Assembly: GCA_022600695.1 (NCBI GenBank)
Contig: JAHZJY010000351.1
Coordinates: forward strand, 1-23,851
Direction: 5' to 3'
DNA: 23,851 bases
Source of the DNA: Actinomycetes bacterium
GTDB lineage: Bacteria > Actinomycetota > Actinomycetes > Mycobacteriales > Mycobacteriaceae
Positions 8,312-16,434 of the stretch are shown piece by piece (position 1 is the stretch's first letter; every line of letters begins with the position of its first letter). A model generated the notes under the pieces. That model searched no databases, was not told the DNA's origin, and saw only the letters and a list, made by a program, of their open reading frames with translations. The position numbers were made by a program, and so were the translations under genes.

Positions 8312-9562
8312 ATGAGCGTGCACACCACCGCTGTCGATGTCGATGTACGGCGGGCGGTACATGACGCCGCCCGGCGGGCCCGGGTCGCGATGCGCACCCT
8401 TGGCTCACTGACCACCGCGGTCAAGAATCGGGCCCTGCACGCCGCGGCTGATGCGGTGCTGGCCCACACCCACCAGATCCTCGCTGCCAACGCTCTCGAT
8501 CTGGACGCGGCCCGTGCCGCCGGCACCCCGGAGGCGATGCTCGACCGTCTCGCGCTCAACCCGCATCGGGTCGACGGGATCGCCGCGGGGCTGCGTCAGG
8601 TGGCCGGGCTGCCCGACCCGGTCGGGGAGGTGTTGCGCGGCAGCACCCTGCCCAACGGCCTGCAGGTGCGCCAGCAGCGGGTGCCGCTCGGTGTGGTCGG
8701 TATCGTCTACGAGGGTCGGCCGAATGTCACCGTCGACGCCTTCGGCCTGACGCTGAAGTCCGGTAACGCCGTGCTGCTGCGCGGCAGTTCTTCGGCTGCG
8801 TATTCCAACGCCGAGCTGGTGACGGCGTTGCGTGGAGCGCTGTGCGGGGAGAAGCTACCCGAGGACACGGTTCAGCTGCTGCCCAGCGCCGACCGCTCCA
8901 GTGTCACCCACCTCATTCAGGCTCGCGGACTGGTCGATGTGGTGATCCCGCGCGGTGGTGCCGGCCTGATCGAGGCGGTGGTGCGCGACGCGTGCGTGCC
9001 GACCATCGAGACCGGTGTCGGCAACTGTCACGTCTATGTGCACGCCGGGGCCGAACTCGATGTTGCCGAGCGGATCGTGTTGAACGCGAAGACCCGTCGG
9101 CCCAGCGTGTGTAACGCCGCCGAGACCCTGCTCATCGACTCTGCTCTGGCCGGCACCGCAGGGCCCCGTCTCGTCGGCGCCCTGCGGCAGGCCGGGGTGA
9201 CGGTGCACGAGAACCCGACCGAAGACGAGCTGCGCGCCGAGTTCCTGTCGATGGACATCGCGGTGGCCTTCGTCGACGGGCTCGACGCCGCCATCGAACA
9301 CATCAATACCTACGGCACCGGGCACACCGAGGCGATCGTCACCACCGACTTGGCGGCCGCGCAGCGGTTCACCGAACGGGTCGACGCCGCCGCCGTCATG
9401 GTGAACGCCTCCACCGCGTTCACCGACGGCGAGCAGTTCGGCTTCGGTGCCGAGATCGGTATCTCCACCCAGAAGTTGCATGCCCGCGGTCCGATGGGCC
9501 TGCCCGAACTGACCTCAACCAAGTGGATCGTCCTCGGCGACGGCCACACCCGGCCCGTCTGA
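8312..9562 (+). CDS. proA: Gamma-glutamyl phosphate reductase
   Basis: ProA reduces gamma-glutamyl phosphate to glutamate semialdehyde with NADPH, the second step of proline synthesis from glutamate. The 416-residue product follows the family from end to end, including [21 protein letters not shown], the [14 protein letters not shown] stretch and the catalytic-cysteine segment [13 protein letters not shown]. The C-terminus ([14 protein letters not shown]) is typical. The ATG at 8312 gives nearly the M. tuberculosis length (415) and fits a leaderless promoter. The in-frame GTG at 8264 would add 16 unconserved residues. The gene heads a rightward series; the MoxR-type gene begins 20 bases after its stop. 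Its partner proB is not in this window. Confidence 0.96.
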   Translation: MSVHTTAVDVDVRRAVHDAARRARVAMRTLGSLTTAVKNRALHAAADAVLAHTHQILAANALDLDAARAAGTPEAMLDRLALNPHRVDGIAAGLRQVAGLPDPVGEVLRGSTLPNGLQVRQQRVPLGVVGIVYEGRPNVTVDAFGLTLKSGNAVLLRGSSSAAYSNAELVTALRGALCGEKLPEDTVQLLPSADRSSVTHLIQARGLVDVVIPRGGAGLIEAVVRDACVPTIETGVGNCHVYVHAGAELDVAERIVLNAKTRRPSVCNAAETLLIDSALAGTAGPRLVGALRQAGVTVHENPTEDELRAEFLSMDIAVAFVDGLDAAIEHINTYGTGHTEAIVTTDLAAAQRFTERVDAAAVMVNASTAFTDGEQFGFGAEIGISTQKLHARGPMGLPELTSTKWIVLGDGHTRPV

Positions 9563-9572
9563 GCACCCGTCT

Positions 9573-9576
9573 GGAG
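9573..9576 (+). promoter_or_regulatory. Ribosome binding site fixing the MoxR-type gene start
   Basis: GGAG lies six bases before GTG 9583, which favours this start over the upstream GTG at 9523 inside proA. Confidence 0.6.
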
Positions 9577-9582
9577 ACCGTA

Positions 9583-10467
9583 GTGACTGATTCCCCGGCG
9601 CCGGTGGCGCCGCTGTTCGCCGATATCGACGATGTCGGTCGCCGGCTGGCCGAGACCGGCTACCTGGCCGACACCGCCACCGCGACAGCTGTGTTCCTGG
9701 CCGACCGGCTGGGTAAGCCGCTGCTGGTCGAGGGTCCCGCCGGGGTCGGCAAGACCGAATTGGCCCGTGCCGTCGCTCAGGCCACCGGTTCGGAGGTGGT
9801 GCGGCTGCAGTGTTACGAGGGTGTCGACGAGGCCCGCGCGCTCTATGAGTGGAATCACGCCAAGCAGATCCTGCGGATCCAGGCCGGGTCCGCAGGCGGC
9901 GACTGGGACCGCACCAAGGACGACGTGTTCAGCGAGGAGTTCCTGCTGTCCAGGCCGCTGTTGACCGCCATCCGGCGCACCGAGCCGACCGTACTGCTGA
10001 TCGATGAGACCGATAAGGCCGACATCGAGATCGAGGGTCTGCTGCTGGAGGTGTTGAGCGATTTCGCGGTCACCGTCCCGGAACTGGGTACTATCGTCGC
10101 CTCCCGCAAGCCATTCGTGGTGCTCACCTCGAACGCCACCCGCGAGCTGTCCGAGGCGCTCAAACGCCGATGTCTGTTTCTGCACATCGACTTTCCCGAC
10201 CCCGATCTGGAGCGGCGCATCCTGCTCTCCCGGGTGCCGGCGTTGCCCGAGCGACTGGCAGCCGAACTGGTCCGCATCATTGGCGTCATGCGGTCCATGG
10301 CACTGAAGAAGGTGCCGTCGGTGGCCGAGACCATCGACTGGGGTCGCACACTGCTGGCGTTGGGCATGGACACCATCGACGATGCCACCATCGCCGCGAC
10401 GCTGGGCGTGGTGCTCAAGCACCAGTCCGACCAGCAGCGCGCCGCCGGCGAGCTCCGGCTGAACTAG
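9583..10467 (+). CDS. MoxR-family AAA+ ATPase
   Basis: MoxR ATPases are chaperone-like AAA+ proteins that usually work with a von Willebrand factor A partner encoded next door to mature or activate client proteins. The 294-residue product has Walker A GPAGVGKT (51-58), Walker B VLLIDE ending at D141-E142, and a sensor-1/arginine-finger region (LTSNATRELSEALKRRC). It corresponds to M. tuberculosis Rv2426c. GTG 9583 was chosen for its GGAG element and because homologues begin close to this point; an upstream GTG would overlap proA by 40 bases. The next gene starts eight bases after the stop and encodes the expected VWA partner. The client protein is unknown. Confidence 0.92.
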   Translation: MTDSPAPVAPLFADIDDVGRRLAETGYLADTATATAVFLADRLGKPLLVEGPAGVGKTELARAVAQATGSEVVRLQCYEGVDEARALYEWNHAKQILRIQAGSAGGDWDRTKDDVFSEEFLLSRPLLTAIRRTEPTVLLIDETDKADIEIEGLLLEVLSDFAVTVPELGTIVASRKPFVVLTSNATRELSEALKRRCLFLHIDFPDPDLERRILLSRVPALPERLAAELVRIIGVMRSMALKKVPSVAETIDWGRTLLALGMDTIDDATIAATLGVVLKHQSDQQRAAGELRLN

Positions 10468-10475
10468 GCGCGACG

Positions 10476-11915
10476 ATGGCCGCACGCAGAACCCGTCCGC
10501 CGCAGCCGCTGGCCCCCAACGGCCTGCCCGGCCACCTGGTCGGGTTCGTCGAAGCGCTTCGGGCTCAGGGTGTCTCGGTGGGTCCATCAGAGACCGTCGA
10601 TGCCGGACAGGTTCTCAGCGTGCTTGATCTCGGCGACCGGGAGACGGTTCGGGAGGGACTGGCCTGCGCGGTGCTGCGCCGCGCGGACCACCGGCAGACC
10701 TACGACGCAGTATTCGACCTGTGGTGGCCGGCCGCGCTCGGTGCGCGCACCGTGCTGGTCGAGGACAGCGCAGGCGATCCGGACGGGCCAGAAGCACAGG
10801 ATCTCGAGACTATGCGGGCGATGCTGCTGGAGTTGCTCACCGACAATCCCGATATCGGCGACCTCGATGACCGGCTGGTCGCCATGATCGCCGCGATCGT
10901 CGAGGCGCACGGCCGCTACACCTCCAGTCGGGGGCCGTCGTACTCGTCCTACCAGGCGCTCAAGGCCATGGGCCTGGACCAGCTCGAGGGCCGGCTGCTG
11001 GCCGGGCTGCTCGCACCGCACGGCGATGACCCGTCACCCTCGGCTGAGCAAATCGCCAAAATGCTCGCGGCGCAGAAGATCGCCCAGCTACGCAGGATGG
11101 TCGAAGGCGAAACGAAGCGCCGCACCGCCGAGCAGCTGGGACGCGAGCACGTCCAGATGTACGGAATTCCGCAACTGGCGGAGAACGTCGAGTTCCTGCG
11201 AGCCTCTGGCGACCAGCTGCGGCAGATGCGGCGGGTGGTGGCCCCGCTGGCCCGCACACTGGCCACCCGGCTGGCCGCGCGCCGGCGTCGCTCCCGGGCC
11301 GGGGCGATCGACCTGCGCAAGACATTGCGTAAGTCGATGTCCACCGGCGGTGTACCGATCGACGTCGTGTTGCGAAAGCCGCGCCCGGCCCGGCCTGAAC
11401 TGGTGGTGCTCTGCGACGTGTCCGGTTCGGTCGCCGGGTTCAGCCACTTCACTCTGCTGCTGGTCCATGCGCTGCGCCAGCAGTTCTCCCGGGTCCGGGT
11501 ATTCGCCTTCATCGACACCACCGACGAGGTGACCCACCTGTTCGGGCCCGACGCCGACCTTGCGGTGGCCATCCAGCGGATCACCCGGGAGGCCGGGGTC
11601 TACACCCGGGACGGGCACTCCGACTACGGCAACGCCTTCGCCTCCTTCACCGAGAACTTCCCGGGGGTGCTGTCTCCGCGCAGCTCGTTGCTGATTCTCG
11701 GCGACGGACGGACCAACTACCGCAATCCCGCCGTCGATGTGCTGACCCACCTGGTCAGCTCCAGCCGCCACGCACACTGGCTCAACCCGGAACCGCGGCA
11801 CCTGTGGGGCAGCGGCGATTCGGCGGTGCCCCGTTATCAGGACGTCATCACCATGCATGAATGCCGTTCGGCCAAACAGCTGGCCGGCGTCATCGACCGG
11901 CTGCTGCCCGCCTGA
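10476..11915 (+). CDS. VWA-domain (CoxE-like) protein, partner of the MoxR ATPase
   Basis: The 479-residue product corresponds to M. tuberculosis Rv2425c (about 480). The C-terminal third is a von Willebrand factor A domain of the CoxE type, with the metal-binding MIDAS signature D314-V-S316-G-S318 in VLCDVSGSVAG, a Thr/Asp region around GHSDYGNAF and the strand LLILGDGRTNYRNP. The N-terminal two thirds are helical and basic near residues 260-290. The ATG at 10476 follows the MoxR stop by eight bases. The frame continues upstream inside the MoxR gene, but that part encodes low-complexity sequence unlike the family. Such MoxR/VWA pairs typically assemble or insert metals into a target enzyme; none is obvious here. 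The protein lacks a signal peptide, so it is probably cytoplasmic. Confidence 0.9.
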   Translation: MAARRTRPPQPLAPNGLPGHLVGFVEALRAQGVSVGPSETVDAGQVLSVLDLGDRETVREGLACAVLRRADHRQTYDAVFDLWWPAALGARTVLVEDSAGDPDGPEAQDLETMRAMLLELLTDNPDIGDLDDRLVAMIAAIVEAHGRYTSSRGPSYSSYQALKAMGLDQLEGRLLAGLLAPHGDDPSPSAEQIAKMLAAQKIAQLRRMVEGETKRRTAEQLGREHVQMYGIPQLAENVEFLRASGDQLRQMRRVVAPLARTLATRLAARRRRSRAGAIDLRKTLRKSMSTGGVPIDVVLRKPRPARPELVVLCDVSGSVAGFSHFTLLLVHALRQQFSRVRVFAFIDTTDEVTHLFGPDADLAVAIQRITREAGVYTRDGHSDYGNAFASFTENFPGVLSPRSSLLILGDGRTNYRNPAVDVLTHLVSSSRHAHWLNPEPRHLWGSGDSAVPRYQDVITMHECRSAKQLAGVIDRLLPA

Positions 11916-11919
11916 GACG

Positions 11920-11925
11920 TAAGCT
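11920..11925 (+). promoter_or_regulatory. Possible -10 box before nadD
   Basis: TAAGCT lies in the 18-base gap after the VWA gene, eight bases before GTG 11934. It could give nadD its own near-leaderless transcript. The spacing is slightly long, so this is weak. Confidence 0.25.
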
Positions 11926-11933
11926 GACACACC

Positions 11934-12590
11934 GTGACGTCTCGGCTGGCATCTCGGCGCAGGGTTGGCGTGATGGGTGGGACGTTCGATCCCATCCACA
12001 ACGGCCATCTCGTCGCGGCCAGCGAGGTCGCAGATCTGCTCGGTATCGACGAGGTGGTGTTCGTTCCCACCGGCCGGCCATGGCAGAAAGATCGGCACGT
12101 CACCGCCGCCGAGGACCGGTATCTGATGACGGTCATCGCCACCGCGTCCAATCCGCGTTTCTCGGTCAGCCGGGTCGACGTCGACCGCGGCGGTCCTACC
12201 TACACCACCGATACCCTCCGGGACCTCCGCGCGCTGCACCCGGACTGCGAGCTGTACTTCATCACCGGCGCGGACGCACTGGCCTCGATCCTGACCTGGC
12301 AGGGCTGGGAGAGACTGTTCGACTTCGCGACCTTCATCGGTGTCAGCCGACCCGGCTATGAGCTCACTGACAGCCATATCGTGGAGGCCGTCGACCAGTT
12401 GCCCGACGGCGCGTTGCGATTGGTGGAGATACCCGCCCTGGCGATCTCTTCCAGCGACTGCCGGGCCCGCGCGGCGGCCGGCCGGCCGATTTGGTACCTG
12501 GTACCTGACGGCGTGGTCCAATACGTCGCCAAACGCCGCCTGTATTGCGAACCGGTAGCCGCCGTGGCCGGCCGGGAGGCGGGACGGTGA
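11934..12590 (+). CDS. nadD: Nicotinate-nucleotide adenylyltransferase
   Basis: NadD joins nicotinate mononucleotide to AMP from ATP, producing the substrate of NadE. The 218-residue product has the nucleotidyltransferase signature [11 protein letters not shown] (15-25) and the second motif ISSSDCR (171-177). The M. tuberculosis enzyme has ISSTDCR, so Thr to Ser is a conservative change. The fold needs the beta strand RVGVMGG, so GTG 11934 is preferred to the internal ATG at 11973. The reading frame ends in a GTGA overlap with rsfS, an arrangement seen across actinobacteria (nadD next to rsfS). With nadE 4.7 kb upstream, the window encodes the last two steps of NAD synthesis. Confidence 0.96.
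   Translation: MTSRLASRRRVGVMGGTFDPIHNGHLVAASEVADLLGIDEVVFVPTGRPWQKDRHVTAAEDRYLMTVIATASNPRFSVSRVDVDRGGPTYTTDTLRDLRALHPDCELYFITGADALASILTWQGWERLFDFATFIGVSRPGYELTDSHIVEAVDQLPDGALRLVEIPALAISSSDCRARAAAGRPIWYLVPDGVVQYVAKRRLYCEPVAAVAGREAGR
12575..12579 (+). promoter_or_regulatory. Ribosome binding site for rsfS inside the nadD end
   Basis: GGAGG lies seven bases before GTG 12587 and fixes this start rather than the upstream in-frame ATG at 12545. Confidence 0.6.
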
Positions 12591-12979
12591 CCGCATCGCC
12601 GGAGGCGATCCTGATGTCGACGGTGGCCGCCCGCGCCGCCGCCACGAAGCTGGCCGATGACATCGTCGTCATCGACGTGTCCGGCCAACTGGTGATCACC
12701 GATTGTTTCGTCATCGCCTCGGCGGGTAACGAGCGGCAGGTCAATGCCGTCGTCGATGAGGTCGAGGACAGCATGCGGCTGGCCGGGTACAAGCCGGCCC
12801 GCCGGGAGGGAACCCGGGAGGGACGGTGGGTGCTGCTCGACTACGTCGATATCGTGGTGCATATCCAGCATCAGGACGAGCGCAACTTCTATGCGCTGGA
12901 CCGGCTATGGCGGGACTGCCCGCTGGTCCCGGTGGACCTTGATGATCTCGACCAGCCAACCGGAGGGGAAAACGAGTGA
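12587..12979 (+). CDS. rsfS: Ribosome silencing factor RsfS
   Basis: RsfS binds ribosomal protein L14 on the large subunit and blocks subunit joining, lowering translation in poor conditions. The 130-residue product has the characteristic family core: [37 protein letters not shown], and the C-terminal [18 protein letters not shown] and FYALDRLW segments. It corresponds to M. tuberculosis Rv2420c. GTG 12587 overlaps the nadD stop (GTGA), and the gene itself ends in a GTGA overlap with gpgP, implying translational coupling of the three genes. Confidence 0.95.
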   Translation: MTASPEAILMSTVAARAAATKLADDIVVIDVSGQLVITDCFVIASAGNERQVNAVVDEVEDSMRLAGYKPARREGTREGRWVLLDYVDIVVHIQHQDERNFYALDRLWRDCPLVPVDLDDLDQPTGGENE

Positions 12980-13644
12980 GGGTGCGTCGGCTGGTGATGT
13001 TGCGCCACGGCCAGACCGAGTTCAACGCCGGCAGTCGGATGCAGGGTCAACTCGACACCGAACTGACCGACCTGGGCCGCGCACAGGCCGTTGCCGCCGC
13101 CGAGGTGCTGGCTAAACGTCAGCCGATGCTCATCGTGTCATCCGATTTGCGCCGTGCCGCCGATACCGCAGCCGCGCTCAGTGACCGGAGCGGGCTGTCC
13201 GTCCGGATGGACACCAGGTTGCGGGAAACTCACCTCGGCGACTGGCAGGGGATGACACACCACCAGGTTGACGCCGCTGCGCCGGGTGCGCGGCTGGCCT
13301 GGCGCGACGACGCGACGCTCGCGCCGCACCGGGGGGAGAGCCGGATCGACGTGGCGGACCGCAGCCTGCCGCTGGTGGCCGATCTGGTTGCTGGAGAGCC
13401 GGATTGGGGTTGCGGCGATCCTGACCGCCCGGTGGTGCTGGTCGCCCATGGCGGCTTGATCGCTGCTCTGACTGCAGTGTTGCTCGACCTGCCGATCGAC
13501 AACTGGCCGGTGTTAGGCGGCATGGGTAACGCAAGCTGGGCCCAGCTGTCCGGCCACGGGGCCACGGATGCCGCGTTCGCCGACCTGCGGTGGCGGTTGG
13601 ACGTGTGGAACGCATCGGCCCAGGTGGCCAACGATGTCCTGTGA
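12976..13644 (+). CDS. gpgP: Glucosyl-3-phosphoglycerate phosphatase
   Basis: GpgP removes phosphate from glucosyl-3-phosphoglycerate to give glucosylglycerate, an early step in methylglucose lipopolysaccharide synthesis. The 222-residue product is a histidine-phosphatase (phosphoglycerate-mutase-like) enzyme with the phospho-acceptor motif R10-H11-G12, catalytic acid region E84 ([11 protein letters not shown]) and the second histidine H158 in VLVAHGG. It aligns along its length with M. tuberculosis Rv2419c (223 residues), including the C-terminal [15 protein letters not shown] 12976 overlaps the rsfS stop. Its last 11 bases overlap octT, which acts later in the same pathway. Confidence 0.95.
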   Translation: MRVRRLVMLRHGQTEFNAGSRMQGQLDTELTDLGRAQAVAAAEVLAKRQPMLIVSSDLRRAADTAAALSDRSGLSVRMDTRLRETHLGDWQGMTHHQVDAAAPGARLAWRDDATLAPHRGESRIDVADRSLPLVADLVAGEPDWGCGDPDRPVVLVAHGGLIAALTAVLLDLPIDNWPVLGGMGNASWAQLSGHGATDAAFADLRWRLDVWNASAQVANDVL

Positions 13645-14380
13645 TCCGGGCACCCGTCGTAATGCGCTGTTGATTTTCGCCGACTCGCTGGCCTACTACG
13701 GACCGCAGGGCGGATTACCTGCTGATGACCCGCGTATATGGCCCAATATCGTTGCCGATCAGATGGATTGGGAACTGGAACTAATCGGGAGGATCGGGTG
13801 GACCTGCCGGGACGTGTGGTGGGCCGCGACCCAGGACCCGCGGGCCTGGGCAGCGCTGCCCAGGGCGGGTGCGGTGATCTTCGCGACCAGCGGGATGGAC
13901 TCATTGCCCTCTCCGCTGCCCACTGCGATGCGGGAACTGATGCGCTACGTCCGGCCGCCGCGATTGCGCCGCTGGGCTCGGGACGGATACGGCTGGCTAC
14001 AGCCCCGGCTCTCGCCGGTGTCTCGATCTGCGCTGCCGCCGAAGCTGACCGTCGATTATCTCGAGATGACCCGCAAGGCAATCGACTTCAACCGTCCGGC
14101 GATACCCATCGTCGCAGCATTGCCCTCGGTGCATATCGCCGAGACCTACGGCCGGGCCCACCACGGCCGAGCGGGCACCGTATCGGCAGTCACCGGATGG
14201 GCGGCCGGTCACCACATCCCTCTGGTCGATCTCAAGGCGGCCGTCGCCGAACATGTGCTCGCCGGTCGCGGCAACCCGGACGGCATCCACTGGAACTTCG
14301 AGGCTCACGAGGCGGTCGCCGAGTTGATGATCAAGGCGCTCGCTGAAGCGGGTGTGCCTCGGGATGACGCCCGGGGCTGA
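13634..14380 (+). CDS. octT: Diglucosylglycerate octanoyltransferase
   Basis: OctT transfers an octanoyl group from octanoyl-CoA to diglucosylglycerate during methylglucose lipopolysaccharide synthesis. The 248-residue product is a divergent SGNH-type enzyme. The nucleophile is probably Ser18 in FADSLAYYG, with the Asp/His pair D216 and H219 in NPDGIHWN. It is nearly colinear with M. tuberculosis Rv2418c (247 residues), sharing segments such as [30 protein letters not shown] and [14 protein letters not shown] 13634 overlaps the end of gpgP by 11 bases and gives the homologue's length; earlier in-frame starts lie deep in gpgP. The methyl- and glucosyltransferases of the pathway are not in this window. 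Confidence 0.95.
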   Translation: MSCDPGTRRNALLIFADSLAYYGPQGGLPADDPRIWPNIVADQMDWELELIGRIGWTCRDVWWAATQDPRAWAALPRAGAVIFATSGMDSLPSPLPTAMRELMRYVRPPRLRRWARDGYGWLQPRLSPVSRSALPPKLTVDYLEMTRKAIDFNRPAIPIVAALPSVHIAETYGRAHHGRAGTVSAVTGWAAGHHIPLVDLKAAVAEHVLAGRGNPDGIHWNFEAHEAVAELMIKALAEAGVPRDDARG

Positions 14381-14384
14381 CAGC

Positions 14385-15218
14385 GTGCCGGTCACCGTGG
14401 TCACCGACTCGGCGTCGAGGTTGCCCGCAGATGCCCTCGTAGACTGGGGAATCCGGGTGGTGCCACTGCACGTGCTGGTCGGTGGCCGGGACCTCAGGGA
14501 CGGTGTCGATACGGTGCCGGTCGAGCTGGATCAGTGTTCCCAGGTCAGCACCGCCGGCGCGAGCCCCGCCGAACTGACTGCGGGCTACCGCACGGCTCTG
14601 GCCGCCAGTGGCGGTGACGGTGTCGTGGCGGTCCACATCTCGGCCGCGCTGTCGAGCACCTGCGGAGCCGCCGAGCGTGCGGCCCGGGGATTCGACGGTG
14701 CCGTGCGGGTGATCGACTCCGGATCGGCGGGTATGGGCATCGGCTTCATCGCATTGACGGCGGCGAGGGCTGCCCGCGGCGGTGCCGACTTGGACACCGT
14801 TGCCGCGCACGCCGCGGCGGCGGCATCGAGGGTTCACGCCTATATCGTGGTGCAGCGGCTGGAGAATCTGCGCCGCAGTGGCCGGATCGGGGCCGCCGCC
14901 TCCTGGTTGGGTACTGCGCTGGCGCTCAAGCCGTTGCTGCGGATGGATAACGGGCATTTGGTGCTGGCCCAGCGGGTCCGGACTACCTCCAAGGCCATCA
15001 CGGCGATGGTTGAACACGTTCTGGAGGTAGTGGGGGAGCGCAGGGCGGCACTGGCGGTGCAGCACGTCGACAATCCGGCCGGAGCAGCCGACGTGGCCGC
15101 GACCCTGGCCAGCGCGTTGCCGGCCTGCGGTCCACCCATCGTCACCGACCTGGGGCCGGTGCTCGGCGTCCACCTCGGGCCCGGGGCGCTGGGCGTTGTC
15201 GTTGAGTTGGGGCCCTAG
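14385..15218 (+). CDS. DegV-family fatty-acid-binding protein
   Basis: DegV proteins bind a fatty acid between two domains; in some bacteria the related FakB proteins present it to a kinase for phospholipid synthesis. The 277-residue product has the family N-terminus VTVVTDSASRLP, the loop STAGASPAEL, HISAALSSTCGAA, VIDSGSAGMGIGF and the hallmark RLENLRRSGRI. It corresponds to M. tuberculosis Rv2417c (280). Start choice: GTG 14385 places the Met just before the first strand, as in homologues, four bases after the octT stop. ATG 14364 and GTG 14352 are in frame and would overlap octT. Neither start has a strong ribosome site. The stop (TAG, 15216-15218) overlaps the opposing gene's stop. Lying after octT, it could handle the acyl donor, but that is inference. 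Confidence 0.9.
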   Translation: MPVTVVTDSASRLPADALVDWGIRVVPLHVLVGGRDLRDGVDTVPVELDQCSQVSTAGASPAELTAGYRTALAASGGDGVVAVHISAALSSTCGAAERAARGFDGAVRVIDSGSAGMGIGFIALTAARAARGGADLDTVAAHAAAAASRVHAYIVVQRLENLRRSGRIGAAASWLGTALALKPLLRMDNGHLVLAQRVRTTSKAITAMVEHVLEVVGERRAALAVQHVDNPAGAADVAATLASALPACGPPIVTDLGPVLGVHLGPGALGVVVELGP

Positions 15219-16294
15219 CCGTTCGCCATGGGCGGCGCCGCGAACCGGCCGGTCACCGGCGGAAGCCCGGCCAGCGTCACGATGCCGGGCGCGGCCGCCA
15301 CCACTGCCGGCACCGCATTGGTCACCGGCATCGCGGTGTAGATCATGCCCAGCCCCATGAAACCGGGTTCGGTCCAGTCCTTCGGGGGCAGGCAGTGCAG
15401 GACGGTGCGCATGTTAGGCATCCCGAAAACCTGGATCACATGGCCGTGCTCCAAAGGTTTCGGTGGGATGACGTGGTTGCCCATGGTCCAGTTGAAGCCG
15501 ACGCTGACGACATTGTGCTCACCGACCCAGCCTCGGTGGTAGCCCATCACGCCGCCGACGGTTCCTTCCGGGATCGTCATGAACCCGAGGTCGGTGTCAC
15601 CGGTGGCCGGAGTGAACGTCACATCGAATGTCATCCGGTCCAGATCCGCGCCGATCGCATCGGCCATCATCGCCGCGGACTCGGCGAATACCTCGCTCTC
15701 GGTGCGGACGCTCTCGGCCAGTCCCGGGCGGTCGGGGTCGCACGAAAAGCCCATTGCGGTCTGGGTTCCGGCCGATTCGTATGTTGAGCAGTCCACCGAC
15801 TCGGTGATCCGGATCTCATCGACGCGTTCGCAGGCTCCGGAGAGAACCATGCCCACCATATTGGTCATACCGGGGTGTGCTCCGCTGCCGAAAATCGTGG
15901 AATTGCCTCGCTCACATGCCTTCTCGATACGGTCAAGGTCCTCGGGTGTCTGCTTACCGCCGGTGATCCAGGCCGCCGACGAACACACGTTGACCCCAGC
16001 CTCCAGCAGCCGAACCAGGTCGCCGATGCTCGGCCACAACGGGTTGTAACAGCAGGCATCGGGCTCGGCCGCGAGGAGAGCATCAATATCGTCGGTGGCG
16101 GCGATTCCGGTGGGACCGTGGCGTTCCGTCGCCAGACCCGCGAGTTCGGCGGCATCCATGCCGACCTTGTCCGGGCCGTGGGCGTAGACCCCGACCAGTT
16201 CCATATCGGATCGGCCGATGATGGCGTGCAGCGACCGGCGGCCGATATTGCCGGTAGTCCACTGGATCACCCGAAGTGGACGCTCTGCTGTCAT
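15215..16294 (-). CDS. NAD(P)-dependent dehydrogenase, dihydrodipicolinate reductase / diaminopentanoate dehydrogenase-like
   Basis: The 359-residue product begins with a Rossmann strand and a dinucleotide-binding loop (RVIQWTTGNIGRRSL, about 8-22), as in the dihydrodipicolinate-reductase-like N-terminal domain. A longer C-terminal domain follows, of the kind found in 2,4-diaminopentanoate dehydrogenase and in many mycobacterial paralogues. FGSGAHPGMTNMVG (mid-protein) is a conserved-looking substrate-side loop. True DapB enzymes are about 245 residues, so lysine synthesis is unlikely. The substrate is unknown, perhaps an amino or keto compound. ATG 16294 is chosen because GAGGAG lies six bases before it; an ATG six bases upstream directly abuts that site. 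It converges on the DegV-family gene with overlapping stop codons and is divergent from comEA. It sits where eis lies in M. tuberculosis. Confidence 0.85.
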   Translation of the reverse strand: MTAERPLRVIQWTTGNIGRRSLHAIIGRSDMELVGVYAHGPDKVGMDAAELAGLATERHGPTGIAATDDIDALLAAEPDACCYNPLWPSIGDLVRLLEAGVNVCSSAAWITGGKQTPEDLDRIEKACERGNSTIFGSGAHPGMTNMVGMVLSGACERVDEIRITESVDCSTYESAGTQTAMGFSCDPDRPGLAESVRTESEVFAESAAMMADAIGADLDRMTFDVTFTPATGDTDLGFMTIPEGTVGGVMGYHRGWVGEHNVVSVGFNWTMGNHVIPPKPLEHGHVIQVFGMPNMRTVLHCLPPKDWTEPGFMGLGMIYTAMPVTNAVPAVVAAAPGIVTLAGLPPVTGRFAAPPMANG

Positions 16295-16300
16295 CGGCAT

Positions 16301-16306
16301 CTCCTC
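16301..16306 (-). promoter_or_regulatory. Ribosome binding site of the dehydrogenase gene
   Basis: On the minus strand, GAGGAG is followed by ATGCCG and then ATG 16294. The six-base spacing selects the second of two in-frame ATGs. Confidence 0.6.
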
Positions 16307-16422
16307 AGAGTGTGACGGTCGCATCTGTCGGGCAATGGCGGCGACCTTTCCACAGCCGCGAATGCATCCACAGTCCGGTCCGGCCGGCCCTGCAGGGGAG
16401 CTGAGCCGACGTTCTCCGAACC

Positions 16423-16428
16423 TACCGT
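16423..16428 (+). promoter_or_regulatory. Candidate leaderless -10 box of comEA
   Basis: TACCGT, six bases, then ATG 16435, the same layout as before the desaturase fusion. No Shine-Dalgarno sequence is visible. Confidence 0.5.
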
Positions 16429-16434
16429 CAGCGC

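Noticed and set aside
9310..10587. Long leftward open frame (425 codons) opposite proA and the MoxR gene
   Set aside because: GC-rich coding strands often leave an open antisense frame; the sequence has no recognisable domain and spans two well-supported genes.
11088..12596. Long leftward open frame (502 codons) opposite the VWA gene and nadD
   Set aside because: It crosses two real genes and has shadow-like composition without motifs.
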